Assembly (NCBI RefSeq): GCF_003347515.1 | Contig: NZ_QEII01000265.1 | Location: 1-64,000, forward strand | DNA length: 64,000 nt | Direction of reading: 5' to 3' | Source: Rhodoferax ferrireducens | GTDB taxonomy: Bacteria; Pseudomonadota; Gammaproteobacteria; Burkholderiales; Burkholderiaceae_C | Shown here: piece after piece, positions 17,829 through 25,342 of the stretch | How positions within the stretch are numbered: the stretch's first letter is position 1 | Layout: every line of letters starts with the position of its first letter | The notes under the pieces: generated by a model | The model's input: the letters and a program-made list of their open reading frames with translations, nothing else | Told to the model about the DNA's origin: nothing | Database searches by the model: none | Made by a program: the position numbers and the translations under genes

Positions 17829-18440
17829 TCAGAACTGGACTATGCGTAAGAGCGGCGTGGTGGCGACGACAAACACTCCCACATTCACGACAACTGTCGC
17901 CCAGAATGCGACGCGAAAAGACTCCTTGCTCGTCTTATGTCGAAGCGTCTGCTGAGCAACGATGGCGCCTGGCCAGCCACCAAACATGCCGAGCATGAGC
18001 AAGGTCGTCTCGGGTATTCGCCATTGACCGTTCTGCGCCGCAGTCTTGTCCAGCCAGTAGGCCGTCGCGCACACGACGCTCATCACCATATACCCGAGTG
18101 CCAGGTATGCGGAGATTCCCCTTACTACGGTGACAAGCAGGAGGGCCAATGTGAAGCCTGTCAGCACAATGATGCTTGCATTCCCCCATGGCGCTGATGT
18201 TCTACTTGTCGTTCGCGAGCCAGAGCGGGCTGGACGTACCAGCATGACATTTTTCGCTCGCTTCTTGCCATCGGTGGCCAGTTCGACTTCGAAGGTGACT
18301 TGCAGGTTCGGGACAGGCCTTCCCGTACCTGCCGGAAATGCCTTGATATGAACAAAGATTTCCTGGCCACCTTGGGTGGGCTCAATAAAGCCAAAACCCC
18401 GGTCATCGTTCCATATTTTGACATGTCCATTGAATCGCAT
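17829..18440 (-). CDS. Cold-shock domain-DUF1294 membrane protein
   Basis: This 203-residue protein begins with a cold-shock OB-fold domain (RFNGHVKIWNDDRGFGFIEP, then QEIFVHIKAF; about residues 1-67) with RNP1-like GFGFI and RNP2-like IFVHI. A basic linker leads to a DUF1294 domain with four predicted membrane helices and the conserved DKTAAQNGQWRIPE...MFGGWPGA. The fusion is common in proteobacteria; the role is unknown, with a nucleic-acid-binding domain facing the cytoplasm tethered to the membrane. Confidence 0.92.
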   Translation of the reverse strand: MRFNGHVKIWNDDRGFGFIEPTQGGQEIFVHIKAFPAGTGRPVPNLQVTFEVELATDGKKRAKNVMLVRPARSGSRTTSRTSAPWGNASIIVLTGFTLALLLVTVVRGISAYLALGYMVMSVVCATAYWLDKTAAQNGQWRIPETTLLMLGMFGGWPGAIVAQQTLRHKTSKESFRVAFWATVVVNVGVFVVATTPLLRIVQF

Positions 18441-18685
18441 TAATTGGTACTTAGAAACGCCCGGGAGTGCAAATATTGATGGGCGAGGGTGGTCGTTTGT
18501 TCAGAGGGCCGGCCAATTTTCTTCAGCGCAACCTCATGCAAATCACTCGTTTCGGCCTGAATGATAAGGGCTCGTGGTCATCCCCCTTTAGCTTCGCCGC
18601 CGCCCGGGGTGCCGTACCGTTTTTGGCTTCGACCCCGCTGGCGTGCGTTGAGCCTTGCCCGTCCCGATTCCTGCACAATTCCCCC

Positions 18686-20422
18686 ATGGCGAATACCTAT
18701 CTCACAGTCAGTTTCAAAGACAAAGATGCTGCCAAAGCTCTCGGTGCCAGGTGGGATGCGGCTCAGCGGCAGTGGTTTGTTCCGGATGGACGTGAACTGG
18801 CACCTTTCTCCGCGTGGCTTCCAGCGGGTTCTGCACAAGTCTCAATCTCGACAACAACTGAACTCAGCTCAATTCAGACTGGCAGCAAAGTGCTTTCTGT
18901 TCCCAGCAGAAACGGTGTCTCACTGTCCCAGTTATTGGCAGGTGTCTCCCAGGCTGTTGCTCAGGCCTATAAGGCAGGAGTGTGGACCATGGTCGAAGTC
19001 GTGGAGCTTCGAGCCAACGGCGGGCATATTTTCATGGGTGTTTCTGAGCGGGATGCTCATGGTGCCGTTTTGGCCAAGACCAACGCCGTCATCTGGCAGT
19101 CGACGGCCAATACCATCCTTTCGGAGTTTGAACGCGCGACTGGCGCGCAGCTGGCACCGGGCATCAAGCTTCTGGTCAGGGCTCGACCAGTTTTCAAGTC
19201 ACTGCATGGCTTCACCCTGGAAATTGACGCCATAGACAGCGAGTACACCCTGGGCGACCTAGAAGCCCGCAAACGGGAAATCCGCGAACGGCTGCAGGCA
19301 GAGGGGGTGTTTGCTGCCAACAAGCAGCTGCCAGCACCGTGGGATTTCAATGCCGTGTTGGTGGTGGCGCCGGAAGGTGGAGCCGGGCTCGGGGACTTTC
19401 AGGCTGAAGCCAATCGGCTGGAGCAGTTTGGCATTTGCCGCTTCACTTATGCCTACAGCCGGTTTCAGGGGAAGGGTGCTGCCAAGGAGGTTTGTGATGC
19501 ATTACAGGCGGCCCTGAGTGCTTGGACCATCACAACCCCCCACCAACCCGACGCGGTGGTCATCATCCGCGGCGGTGGCGCGGTAAACGATTTGGCCTGG
19601 CTCAACGACTACGACTTGGCTCGTTTCATCTGTGACTTGCCAATCCCCGTGTTGACCGGAATCGGCCATGAACGTGACAGCACGATGTTGGATGAAGTGG
19701 CGAACATCAAATTTGATACGCCGTCAAAAGTCATCGCCGGTATTGAGCAGGTTATTGTCAGACGCGCGGTCGAGGCCAAGGCCAATTACCAGCAGGTCTC
19801 AAACCTCGCCGCTAGAGTCGTCCAGTCAGTGAAGGCAAAGGCCGAGACCCTGGACATGACCGTGAGGGGAGATGCCCTGCGCCATTTGGCACAGGGAAAG
19901 CAGTCGACGGCCGGTCTTCTGTCAGCTATTCAAGTGGACGCCATGCAGGCGGTCAGGTCAGCCTCTGAGCAATCGCGCGAAACACTGCAGATGGTCAAAA
20001 CCGAGGCGATGGTGCAATTGGCAGATGCCAAACGTGAAGTGCCTTCGCTCTGGAGCCAGGTAACCGTGGGAGCAAAACATGCGATTCGGACCGCTTCGGC
20101 AGAGGGCGATGCGTTGATTGGCGGCGTTATTGAGCGAGCCCAACGAGATGCAATGCGGGCAAGACAGGCGACAGAGGAGGCCCTGGGCTCTGTCAGCACG
20201 ACAGCCAAATTGCTGGTTCGGGAAGGGGCCACCCGTTCAGAAGCCTTAATGCGCGAAATTGCAGGTCAGGGACCAGAAAAGACCTTGAACCGTGGCTTTG
20301 CCATCGTGCGCACTGAAAAAGGTGTGCCCTTAACCAGAGCGGCACAAGCAACAGACGGTTCCGCAATCGAAATTCAGTTTCAGGATGGCCGGGTTGCCGC
20401 CACCACTGGAAAACATCTTTAG
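18686..20422 (+). CDS. Accessory exonuclease VII large subunit with N-terminal DUF5710-like domain
   Basis: A 578-residue protein. Residues 1-45 (YLTVSFKDKDAAKALGARWDAAQRQWFV) are a DUF5710-type domain found in nucleic-acid enzymes of mobile elements. An XseA OB fold follows (TMVEVVELRANGGHIFMGV), then the XseA nuclease core with VIIRGGGAVNDL (Arg295-Gly-Gly-Gly), TGIGHERDST and DTPSKV, then a long alanine/glutamate-rich coiled coil, and the C-terminal NRGFAIVRTEKG strand. ExoVII degrades single-stranded DNA from both ends. It is longer than the housekeeping XseA (about 450). The small subunit gene follows after 7 bp. An in-frame start at 18467 exists but the conserved domain starts at 18686. 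Confidence 0.9.
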   Translation: MANTYLTVSFKDKDAAKALGARWDAAQRQWFVPDGRELAPFSAWLPAGSAQVSISTTTELSSIQTGSKVLSVPSRNGVSLSQLLAGVSQAVAQAYKAGVWTMVEVVELRANGGHIFMGVSERDAHGAVLAKTNAVIWQSTANTILSEFERATGAQLAPGIKLLVRARPVFKSLHGFTLEIDAIDSEYTLGDLEARKREIRERLQAEGVFAANKQLPAPWDFNAVLVVAPEGGAGLGDFQAEANRLEQFGICRFTYAYSRFQGKGAAKEVCDALQAALSAWTITTPHQPDAVVIIRGGGAVNDLAWLNDYDLARFICDLPIPVLTGIGHERDSTMLDEVANIKFDTPSKVIAGIEQVIVRRAVEAKANYQQVSNLAARVVQSVKAKAETLDMTVRGDALRHLAQGKQSTAGLLSAIQVDAMQAVRSASEQSRETLQMVKTEAMVQLADAKREVPSLWSQVTVGAKHAIRTASAEGDALIGGVIERAQRDAMRARQATEEALGSVSTTAKLLVREGATRSEALMREIAGQGPEKTLNRGFAIVRTEKGVPLTRAAQATDGSAIEIQFQDGRVAATTGKHL

Positions 20423-20429
20423 GGTTCAT

Positions 20430-20711
20430 ATGACAAGCAAAACATTCAAAGAAGCCTACGACGTGTTGCAGCAACATGCACAAACTCTGCGCAGCCAGCA
20501 GGAACCAAACATTGACGACCTTCTGACCATCGTTACGGAATCGGTAGGTGCTTACAAGGTCTGCCAGGAGCGGATTGACGCGGTTGAAAAAGCTTTGGAA
20601 AAGGCGCTGAGCGACACGGGTCCAGCGGCCAAGGACAACACACCTATGGCGAATCGGACACCTCCGCCGCAAACCCTTATGCCGGATGAGTCGGACGACA
20701 TACCGTTCTGA
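20430..20711 (+). CDS. Exonuclease VII small subunit (XseB-like)
   Basis: A 93-residue helical protein with the XseB pattern FKEAYDVLQQHAQTLRSQQEPNIDDLLTIVTESVGAYKVCQERIDAVEKALEKAL: two helices around a Glu/Pro turn, as in XseB. The disordered acidic tail ends DDIPF, an unusual addition that resembles the SSB C-terminal acidic-Phe tail (DDDIPF) and could dock to SSB-binding partners. It begins 7 bp after the large subunit stop, so the two form an operon. Confidence 0.85.
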   Translation: MTSKTFKEAYDVLQQHAQTLRSQQEPNIDDLLTIVTESVGAYKVCQERIDAVEKALEKALSDTGPAAKDNTPMANRTPPPQTLMPDESDDIPF

Positions 20712-20749
20712 CCCGATTCACTATTTGCATTCGACAGCCACAAGACATC

Positions 20750-21052
20750 ATGAGCAACGAGAATCAAATCGAAATTCCGCGGTCGTTCACTACGCTGTTC
20801 GTAGACCCCAGGCGCCAGAAGCCCAATGCACCACACGACGTCGTGGCCGCTCGCTATGAACTTTGCGAAGACTTGGCCACCATGCTGACTGAGACGGCAA
20901 AAAACATGTTTTTCAGCCTGGGCATCACCGAGAAGGACGTTCTTGAGCGATGCCATCGCGGGTTGACTGGGGAAGGTGCAGTTGTGTCGGAGGCTGAGGC
21001 GGGCTGGGTCATTAGCCGCCTCGATGAACTGCTTGACTGGCGACATCTCTAG
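20750..21052 (+). CDS. Small hypothetical protein downstream of ExoVII pair
   Basis: This 100-residue protein (IPRSFTTLFVDPRRQKPNAPHDVVAARYELCEDLATML) resembles small conserved proteins carried by integrative elements in Burkholderiales, as far as I recall; no experimentally known role. It is mostly helical, lacks metal or catalytic motifs, and lies 38 bp after the xseB-like gene on the same strand, suggesting the same transcript. Confidence 0.68.
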   Translation: MSNENQIEIPRSFTTLFVDPRRQKPNAPHDVVAARYELCEDLATMLTETAKNMFFSLGITEKDVLERCHRGLTGEGAVVSEAEAGWVISRLDELLDWRHL

Positions 21053-21210
21053 ATTTGCCTGAAGGACGCTGCAGGCTGCAACTCGACGCTATTAATTTAG
21101 CAGTCCTCACTGCACGGTGTCAGACAAGCATCAGTTTGAAGTCCAAACTAATTCTCAATACTTTGTCTCACCGCGGCGCGGCCTCTATTCAAGGGGCCGC
21201 GGCCGCTTTC

Positions 21211-22623
21211 TCATGCGTCACGCAGCTCCGGTATGTGCGACATGAGCTTGTTATGCAGCGCCAGCAGCTTGTCAGTTTCCATGCGTTTAAAGACCTTGAA
21301 CATCATCTCCTGTTTGCGGGCGCGTTTGTAGCTTAGCGCATCAACATAGTCCTGGACCCTCTCCGCACGAAGGTCCCAGCCCCCGTTGGAAAACGCAATT
21401 TGCCCGTACTGTCGCATCACCATGGTAAGTGCGTGAACGCCTAACTCCTCAGCCTTTGGGTCGAATACTACATATTTAGGCGTCTTAGGAGTCACCTCGC
21501 CTTTCTGCTCCTTGTCAACTCGTTGATTCATTTTGCGGTCTGCTATCAGCGCGAGCGCGAACATCAAGCGGTCGTTGGGCGTTCGGAACGTAATCTCTGC
21601 CAAGGGGTCATCGGATGTGGGACGGCGGTAGACGTACTCCCTCTGCGCCTGGGAAGCTTGGCGGATGGCGGCTTCAACCTCTCTGGGCGTAAGGCCACGC
21701 TTTGCGTTGCCCGCTGTGGCCAGTGGGCCGTCGGCCCCGAACCACTGTAGGAGAAGATTTTTGATATCTGCGTCATCACATACCTCTGGCGCCTCAAGAA
21801 TGTCAACTTGGTTCATTGCCTCCAAGAGGGCGATGACGGCAGGCGAGCCTTCCTGGGCAAGGTCTCCGGCTTTGGCAACTTCCAAGAGCGCTCGATTGGC
21901 AGCAATATTGCACAGGGTTCGTACTAGTATGTTGTCGCCAGAACCCGTCGTACTGCCCCAGCGTTTGACCGTTATCAAGATGTCGTCACGCGCTTCTTCA
22001 GCGAAATAACGGATGAGCTTTAAGGGGGTTGGCTGCTTGATAGGAAGGTTGTGCTCTTCACGCGCCTCTCTTTCGTACGTCAAGTACCTTGACTCGAACT
22101 GCTCCTCAAGTAAGTAAATGCTGTTAGCAATTTGGACATCCTCAAGACACTCATGCCTTTTTGCGTCGGCTGTTCTGAGCTTGCCCCACCCCACGAGGGG
22201 TGCGTAAGTGAGCTGCTGCTTGTGGGTCAGCTCTGCAAAAAGGGTTTGGCAGACGTTTGCCCTGTTTTGGGCGTGGATGTGCGTGAAAACCTCGTCAGCA
22301 TCAGCACCGGCGGCGGTCTGGTACTTCAGGGTGGCTGTGGCGGGGGTGCGGATTGAAAATTCGCCGTATAGCGAGACATGGTCAAAGGGCAGGCTAACCA
22401 TGGCGGTGGATAGCCAGTTGCGTGTGCTGGGCGACTCCGCGCAGGGCTTGAAGCTGCGGATAAGGCTAGATAGCTCAAGGCGCTCGCGGTTGGCCCAAGC
22501 TTTTGCCTCGGCAAGCGGCACAGTGAGAATGTCCGCCAGCTTGCGATGGACGAGACGCTCATCCATTTCGTCAGTGACGTCGGGCTCCAAGTCATCTTGG
22601 TCAAAGGGATTGAGGGTGGTCAT
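21211..22623 (-). CDS. Hypothetical 470-residue protein
   Basis: No recognised family. The protein starts with a very acidic segment (DQDDLEPDVTDEMDE), is mainly helical, and has no membrane segment, Walker motif or metal cluster. The downstream third includes NDRLMFALALIADRKMNQRV. It is preceded by the 22634 gene with a 10-bp gap, so the two are co-transcribed. It is convergent with the 20750 gene. Confidence 0.7.
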   Translation of the reverse strand: MTTLNPFDQDDLEPDVTDEMDERLVHRKLADILTVPLAEAKAWANRERLELSSLIRSFKPCAESPSTRNWLSTAMVSLPFDHVSLYGEFSIRTPATATLKYQTAAGADADEVFTHIHAQNRANVCQTLFAELTHKQQLTYAPLVGWGKLRTADAKRHECLEDVQIANSIYLLEEQFESRYLTYEREAREEHNLPIKQPTPLKLIRYFAEEARDDILITVKRWGSTTGSGDNILVRTLCNIAANRALLEVAKAGDLAQEGSPAVIALLEAMNQVDILEAPEVCDDADIKNLLLQWFGADGPLATAGNAKRGLTPREVEAAIRQASQAQREYVYRRPTSDDPLAEITFRTPNDRLMFALALIADRKMNQRVDKEQKGEVTPKTPKYVVFDPKAEELGVHALTMVMRQYGQIAFSNGGWDLRAERVQDYVDALSYKRARKQEMMFKVFKRMETDKLLALHNKLMSHIPELRDA

Positions 22624-22633
22624 GTGTTGCTAG

Positions 22634-22948
22634 TCAAGAATAGAGAGGTAGGGCGCGCATTTTGGGGAGTTTGAGAGAATTGTTCTCATCCGCCTGCAAC
22701 TGCTGATGCGCCATGCGATTGACAAGGAGGCCCTGGTCGATGCGTTCTACACGGGCCACCTCATTATTGGCCATGCCAACGGCTTCGGACTCAGTGCGCG
22801 CAGAACCGACAGCGAGCATGGCGTGAGCGACTGCGCTAGCGTGTTTGATTGCACCGTACTTCCTGATAGATGTAACCGCGTGGTAGTGGTCGAGGGTGGC
22901 GGGCATCACCGAGGTGAAGGGCGGTTTCAGGAAAATGTCTTCTTTCAT
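22634..22948 (-). CDS. Small hypothetical protein, first gene of a two-gene operon
   Basis: This 104-residue protein has no recognised family. The start is supported by AGGAG five bases before the ATG (sequence read on the minus strand). It contains IKHASAVAHAMLAVGSARTESEAVGMA, likely a helical hairpin, and NRMAHQQLQADENNSLKLPKM. Co-transcribed with the 21211 gene. Confidence 0.65.
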   Translation of the reverse strand: MKEDIFLKPPFTSVMPATLDHYHAVTSIRKYGAIKHASAVAHAMLAVGSARTESEAVGMANNEVARVERIDQGLLVNRMAHQQLQADENNSLKLPKMRALPLYS

Positions 22949-23383
22949 GGGAACTCCTAGGTTGGTGTGCCGGTAGGATATCGAGAAGTGACGTTTTTCC
23001 AGCTCACGGGAATTGTTTACGCTTTTTTGTTATTAGAATGCCTTGCGTTATCACTTTTATGACGCATTGCGAGCCTTCGCCTTCGTATTGGCCGCCATCC
23101 ATGTCGCGCTACGCGCACTTGGTCAAGAACCGACAAGGCTGCGCACGCACTGACCTTAGTGAGACGCCACTGGCAGTGAATCGCCAGGAATTCCCTTATC
23201 CAAGCGCCCACAGCCTTTTCGGTCCATGAGCGGCCTAGTACCGGCTGGTCTTGCCAGTCGCGGACAGAAGTGCTTTCGCCCCAGTTGGGCATGAGTGGGC
23301 CAATGCAAGGCGTACGCGGGTATGTGCTACCAACGCTGCGTTTTGCGACCGCAGGGGAGGCAAAACTGGACAGATTTACTGGC
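22949..23383. other. Intergenic region, possible transposase debris
   Basis: On the minus strand around 23160-23250 a frame reads WTEKAVGAWIREF, vaguely like the N-terminal part of IS630-type transposases, but it is short and not continued. Otherwise no gene is seen. Promoters of the operon at 22948 must be here. Confidence 0.3.
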
Positions 23384-24175
23384 TTACTCGTATGTCAGCA
23401 ACGTCACCTTGTAGCCAATCTCTTGGCACAAGGTTTGTTCGTAAACGGATTCGGGCATCTCGCTGCTACGACGTTCTTTCAACCACCAATAGGAATAGAT
23501 TTCATCCCATTCTTCTGCGTCCGTATTTGTCGCGCGGCTCGGACTCTTTGAGGGTAATGCGTCACCCTTCCAGACGCAAAGCTGTTCTTCAAAGTATTTA
23601 CTTTTGACCGTGTACCGAACGACGTTGTCCTTCGAGAAGACAACTGCGCAGGGGTAGTCGTTTAGCTCAACGAGTCGTCGAGCTGTTGCCTCGACGCTGG
23701 TTTCAAAATCTTGCGCAAGATTCTGCACGTGGGCCATTTCGGGGGAGCCGAACTTCTGCAATCGGTGCGTCACTAGAAACCTCGGCAGCAACAACTCAGC
23801 CGAGAACTGGTTTGCCTGTTTTTCCCAATCCAGGTTGCTTCGCCCCGCGATATCTTCAACCGTGCAGTTGAATGTGCTCTGCCGGTGCCAAGGCAACAAG
23901 AAGTGCCCAAGTTCATGGCCAATCGTGAAGCGCTGCCTAGGTCTTGGTCTGAGGCTGTTGTAAAAAATTGCTCCAGCCGACTTCTCGGCATTCGCGATAA
24001 GCGTGCCTTCAAAGCCTTCGCTTGATAGCGGCTCAATCTTCGTAATGCCCGCTAACCTTGCGAGGTCCTCAATAGGGATTGGCAGAGGAATGCCCGGATT
24101 CTGCTTGATGATTTCATCAACCAGGTCTTCCGGGTGAATTAGGTCAGCCAGCTCAATAAGCTCAAGTTTTAGCAT
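23384..24175 (-). CDS. ImmA/IrrE-family metallopeptidase
   Basis: This 263-residue protein has the zinc-protease motif HELGH at 87-91 (RFTIGHELGHFLLPWH) followed by EKQANQFSAELLLP, whose Glu/Asn supply the third zinc ligand region, typical of COG2856 peptidases. The C-terminal 100 residues are an extra domain that may sense a ligand. Its start lies 14 bp inside the XRE repressor gene, so the two are translationally coupled. In such pairs (ImmA with ImmR, IrrE with DdrO, CapP with CapH) the peptidase cleaves the partner repressor after DNA damage. Here the target would be the XRE protein that sits on the operator between this gene and the Ubl operon. Confidence 0.92.
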   Translation of the reverse strand: MLKLELIELADLIHPEDLVDEIIKQNPGIPLPIPIEDLARLAGITKIEPLSSEGFEGTLIANAEKSAGAIFYNSLRPRPRQRFTIGHELGHFLLPWHRQSTFNCTVEDIAGRSNLDWEKQANQFSAELLLPRFLVTHRLQKFGSPEMAHVQNLAQDFETSVEATARRLVELNDYPCAVVFSKDNVVRYTVKSKYFEEQLCVWKGDALPSKSPSRATNTDAEEWDEIYSYWWLKERRSSEMPESVYEQTLCQEIGYKVTLLTYE

Positions 24176-24500
24176 CTCCCGTGGTCTTCTTCTTTTTGAA
24201 CACCTCGAGAGTTTGCATCAGAACAGCTTGCTCTGTCTCTGAAAGAGACTTGAAGTCTCTAAAGAACTGTTGCGCTTCGACATCAACAAGGGTCTCAGCG
24301 CCCCCCGTACCCGCCAAATACTCAACCGTAACGTTGAAGTGCTCAGCAAGTTTTTTCAATAAATCGAGTGATGGGTTCTGGGTGGTGCCTTTTTCCATTC
24401 CCCAGATATGGGTCTTGGACACTTCTACGGCATCTGCTACTCGTTGCAGCGACTCCCCCTTGCGTAACCGAAGCTCAGTCAGCTTTGCCCCTAGTGACAT
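24162..24500 (-). CDS. XRE-family HTH repressor paired with ImmA-like protease
   Basis: A 112-residue protein starting at MSLGAKLTELR. An HTH_3 domain covers about residues 4-60 (LRLRKGESLQRVADAVEVSKTHIWGMEKGTTQNPSLDLLKKLAEHF), followed by a helical dimerisation or cleavage region (QQFFRDFKSLSETEQAVLMQTLEVFKKKK). An upstream in-frame start at 24566 would run into the operator and is rejected. It overlaps the ImmA-like gene by 14 bp and is divergent from the Ubl operon; a palindrome 41 bp upstream of its ATG is the likely binding site, giving autoregulation and control of the Ubl operon. Confidence 0.9.
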   Translation of the reverse strand: MSLGAKLTELRLRKGESLQRVADAVEVSKTHIWGMEKGTTQNPSLDLLKKLAEHFNVTVEYLAGTGGAETLVDVEAQQFFRDFKSLSETEQAVLMQTLEVFKKKKTTGDAKT

Positions 24501-24540
24501 GTTTTTCTCCAAGATGGGTGCTTCTACGGAAGCCTGTAAG

Positions 24541-24598
24541 TATATATCTAACGAGCCGTAGCACAAGATTTGACATTTATTGCCGTTAGATATATATT
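24541..24598. promoter_or_regulatory. Divergent operator/promoter between XRE-ImmA and Ubl operons
   Basis: TATATATCTAACG (24541-24553) is perfectly inverted as CGTTAGATATATA (24584-24596), 13 bp per arm, centres 43 bp apart (four helical turns). On the plus strand a near-consensus sigma-70 promoter overlaps the right arm: TTGACA at 24570-24575, 17-bp spacer, TATATT at 24593-24598. A repressor bound to the right arm would block the -10 of the Ubl operon; the left arm probably does the same for the xre gene. The ATG of the Ubl gene lies 55 bp downstream. Confidence 0.85.
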
Positions 24599-24652
24599 AC
24601 GATTTGTTCACTTCGAACGAATGGTAAGGGCAAGTTTTTGAAAGGACACGCC

Positions 24653-24934
24653 ATGAGTAACAAACCAGACGACAAAGACCAGAAGCATGAGGGCCATGAA
24701 GACCACACCAATATCCAGATTGACCGCCAGCACTACAAGGTGGAAGCGGAGGCACTGACCGGGGAACAGCTCCGCGCATTGGTGGCACCGCAGATTCCGC
24801 CGGAGCGCGACCTTTTCCTTGTGGTGCCCAATGGCACGGACCGGAAGATTGCTGACACCGAGACGGTGAAGCTGGAAAACGGGATGCGGTTCTTTACGGC
24901 ACCCGGCAAAATCAACCCCGGCGCTAGCTGCTGA
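24653..24934 (+). CDS. Ubiquitin-like protein (multiubiquitin-type), first gene of conjugation operon
   Basis: A 93-residue protein with a charged His/Asp-rich tail (1-19) followed by one beta-grasp domain, about residues 20-90: IQIDRQHYKVEAEALTGEQL, then LVAPQIPPERDLFLVV and LENGMRFFTAPG. This matches single units of the prokaryotic multiubiquitin domain. The ATG at 24653 has AAGGA six bases upstream. The C-terminus is PGASC rather than Gly-Gly; either the downstream JAB domain trims it to Gly90 or the terminal Cys is used. It is the presumed modifier for the E1 and E2 encoded next. Confidence 0.87.
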   Translation: MSNKPDDKDQKHEGHEDHTNIQIDRQHYKVEAEALTGEQLRALVAPQIPPERDLFLVVPNGTDRKIADTETVKLENGMRFFTAPGKINPGASC

Positions 24935-24946
24935 GCAGGTGGGCAT

Positions 24947-25342
24947 ATGGCACTACCTCAGTCTGACGTCGACTACCTGAGCACGAAGGGTCACCGCTAT
25001 TCCGTGGCAGAGGAAGGTGGGATGACCTGCGTGGTGCTTCAGGGCTACAACCTTCCTGCCGGATTTAACCAGGAGTCCGCCGACCTTTTGGTCCGGTTGA
25101 CTCCGGGCTATCCGGACATTGCACCTGACATGTGGTGGTTTGAGCCAGCAGTTCACCGCGCTGACGGAAAACCGATTGCTGCAGCTGACCAAACCGAGGC
25201 TCACCTAGGACGTAGCTGGCAGCGGTGGTCCCGACACTTGGAGGCCGGCCAGTGGAAGCCTGGCAACGACACGCTTGAGGCCTATATGGCGATACTGCAT
25301 GCGAATCTTGAGCAGGCGTCTGCGAAGGAGGGCGTAAATTGA
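24947..25342 (+). CDS. Prokaryotic E2-family E (UBC-like) protein
   Basis: A 131-residue protein with a UBC-like strand-turn YPDIAPDMWWFEPAV (about 55-69), preceded by ADLLVRLTPG, and a Trp-rich segment SWQRWSRHLEAGQW before the last helix. This fits the E2-like family that accompanies multiubiquitin and JAB-E1 genes. The sole cysteine is Cys28, in the N-terminal strand and far from the usual catalytic position after the YPxxxP motif, so transfer by a classical thioester is doubtful. AGGTGG precedes the start; the stop overlaps the TTG start of the E1 gene. Confidence 0.82.
   Translation: MALPQSDVDYLSTKGHRYSVAEEGGMTCVVLQGYNLPAGFNQESADLLVRLTPGYPDIAPDMWWFEPAVHRADGKPIAAADQTEAHLGRSWQRWSRHLEAGQWKPGNDTLEAYMAILHANLEQASAKEGVN

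Noticed and set aside
23017..23292. Minus-strand frame with WTEKAVGAWIREF resembling an IS630 transposase N-terminus
   Set aside because: The match is short, not continued in any frame, and no terminal repeats or DDE motif were seen.
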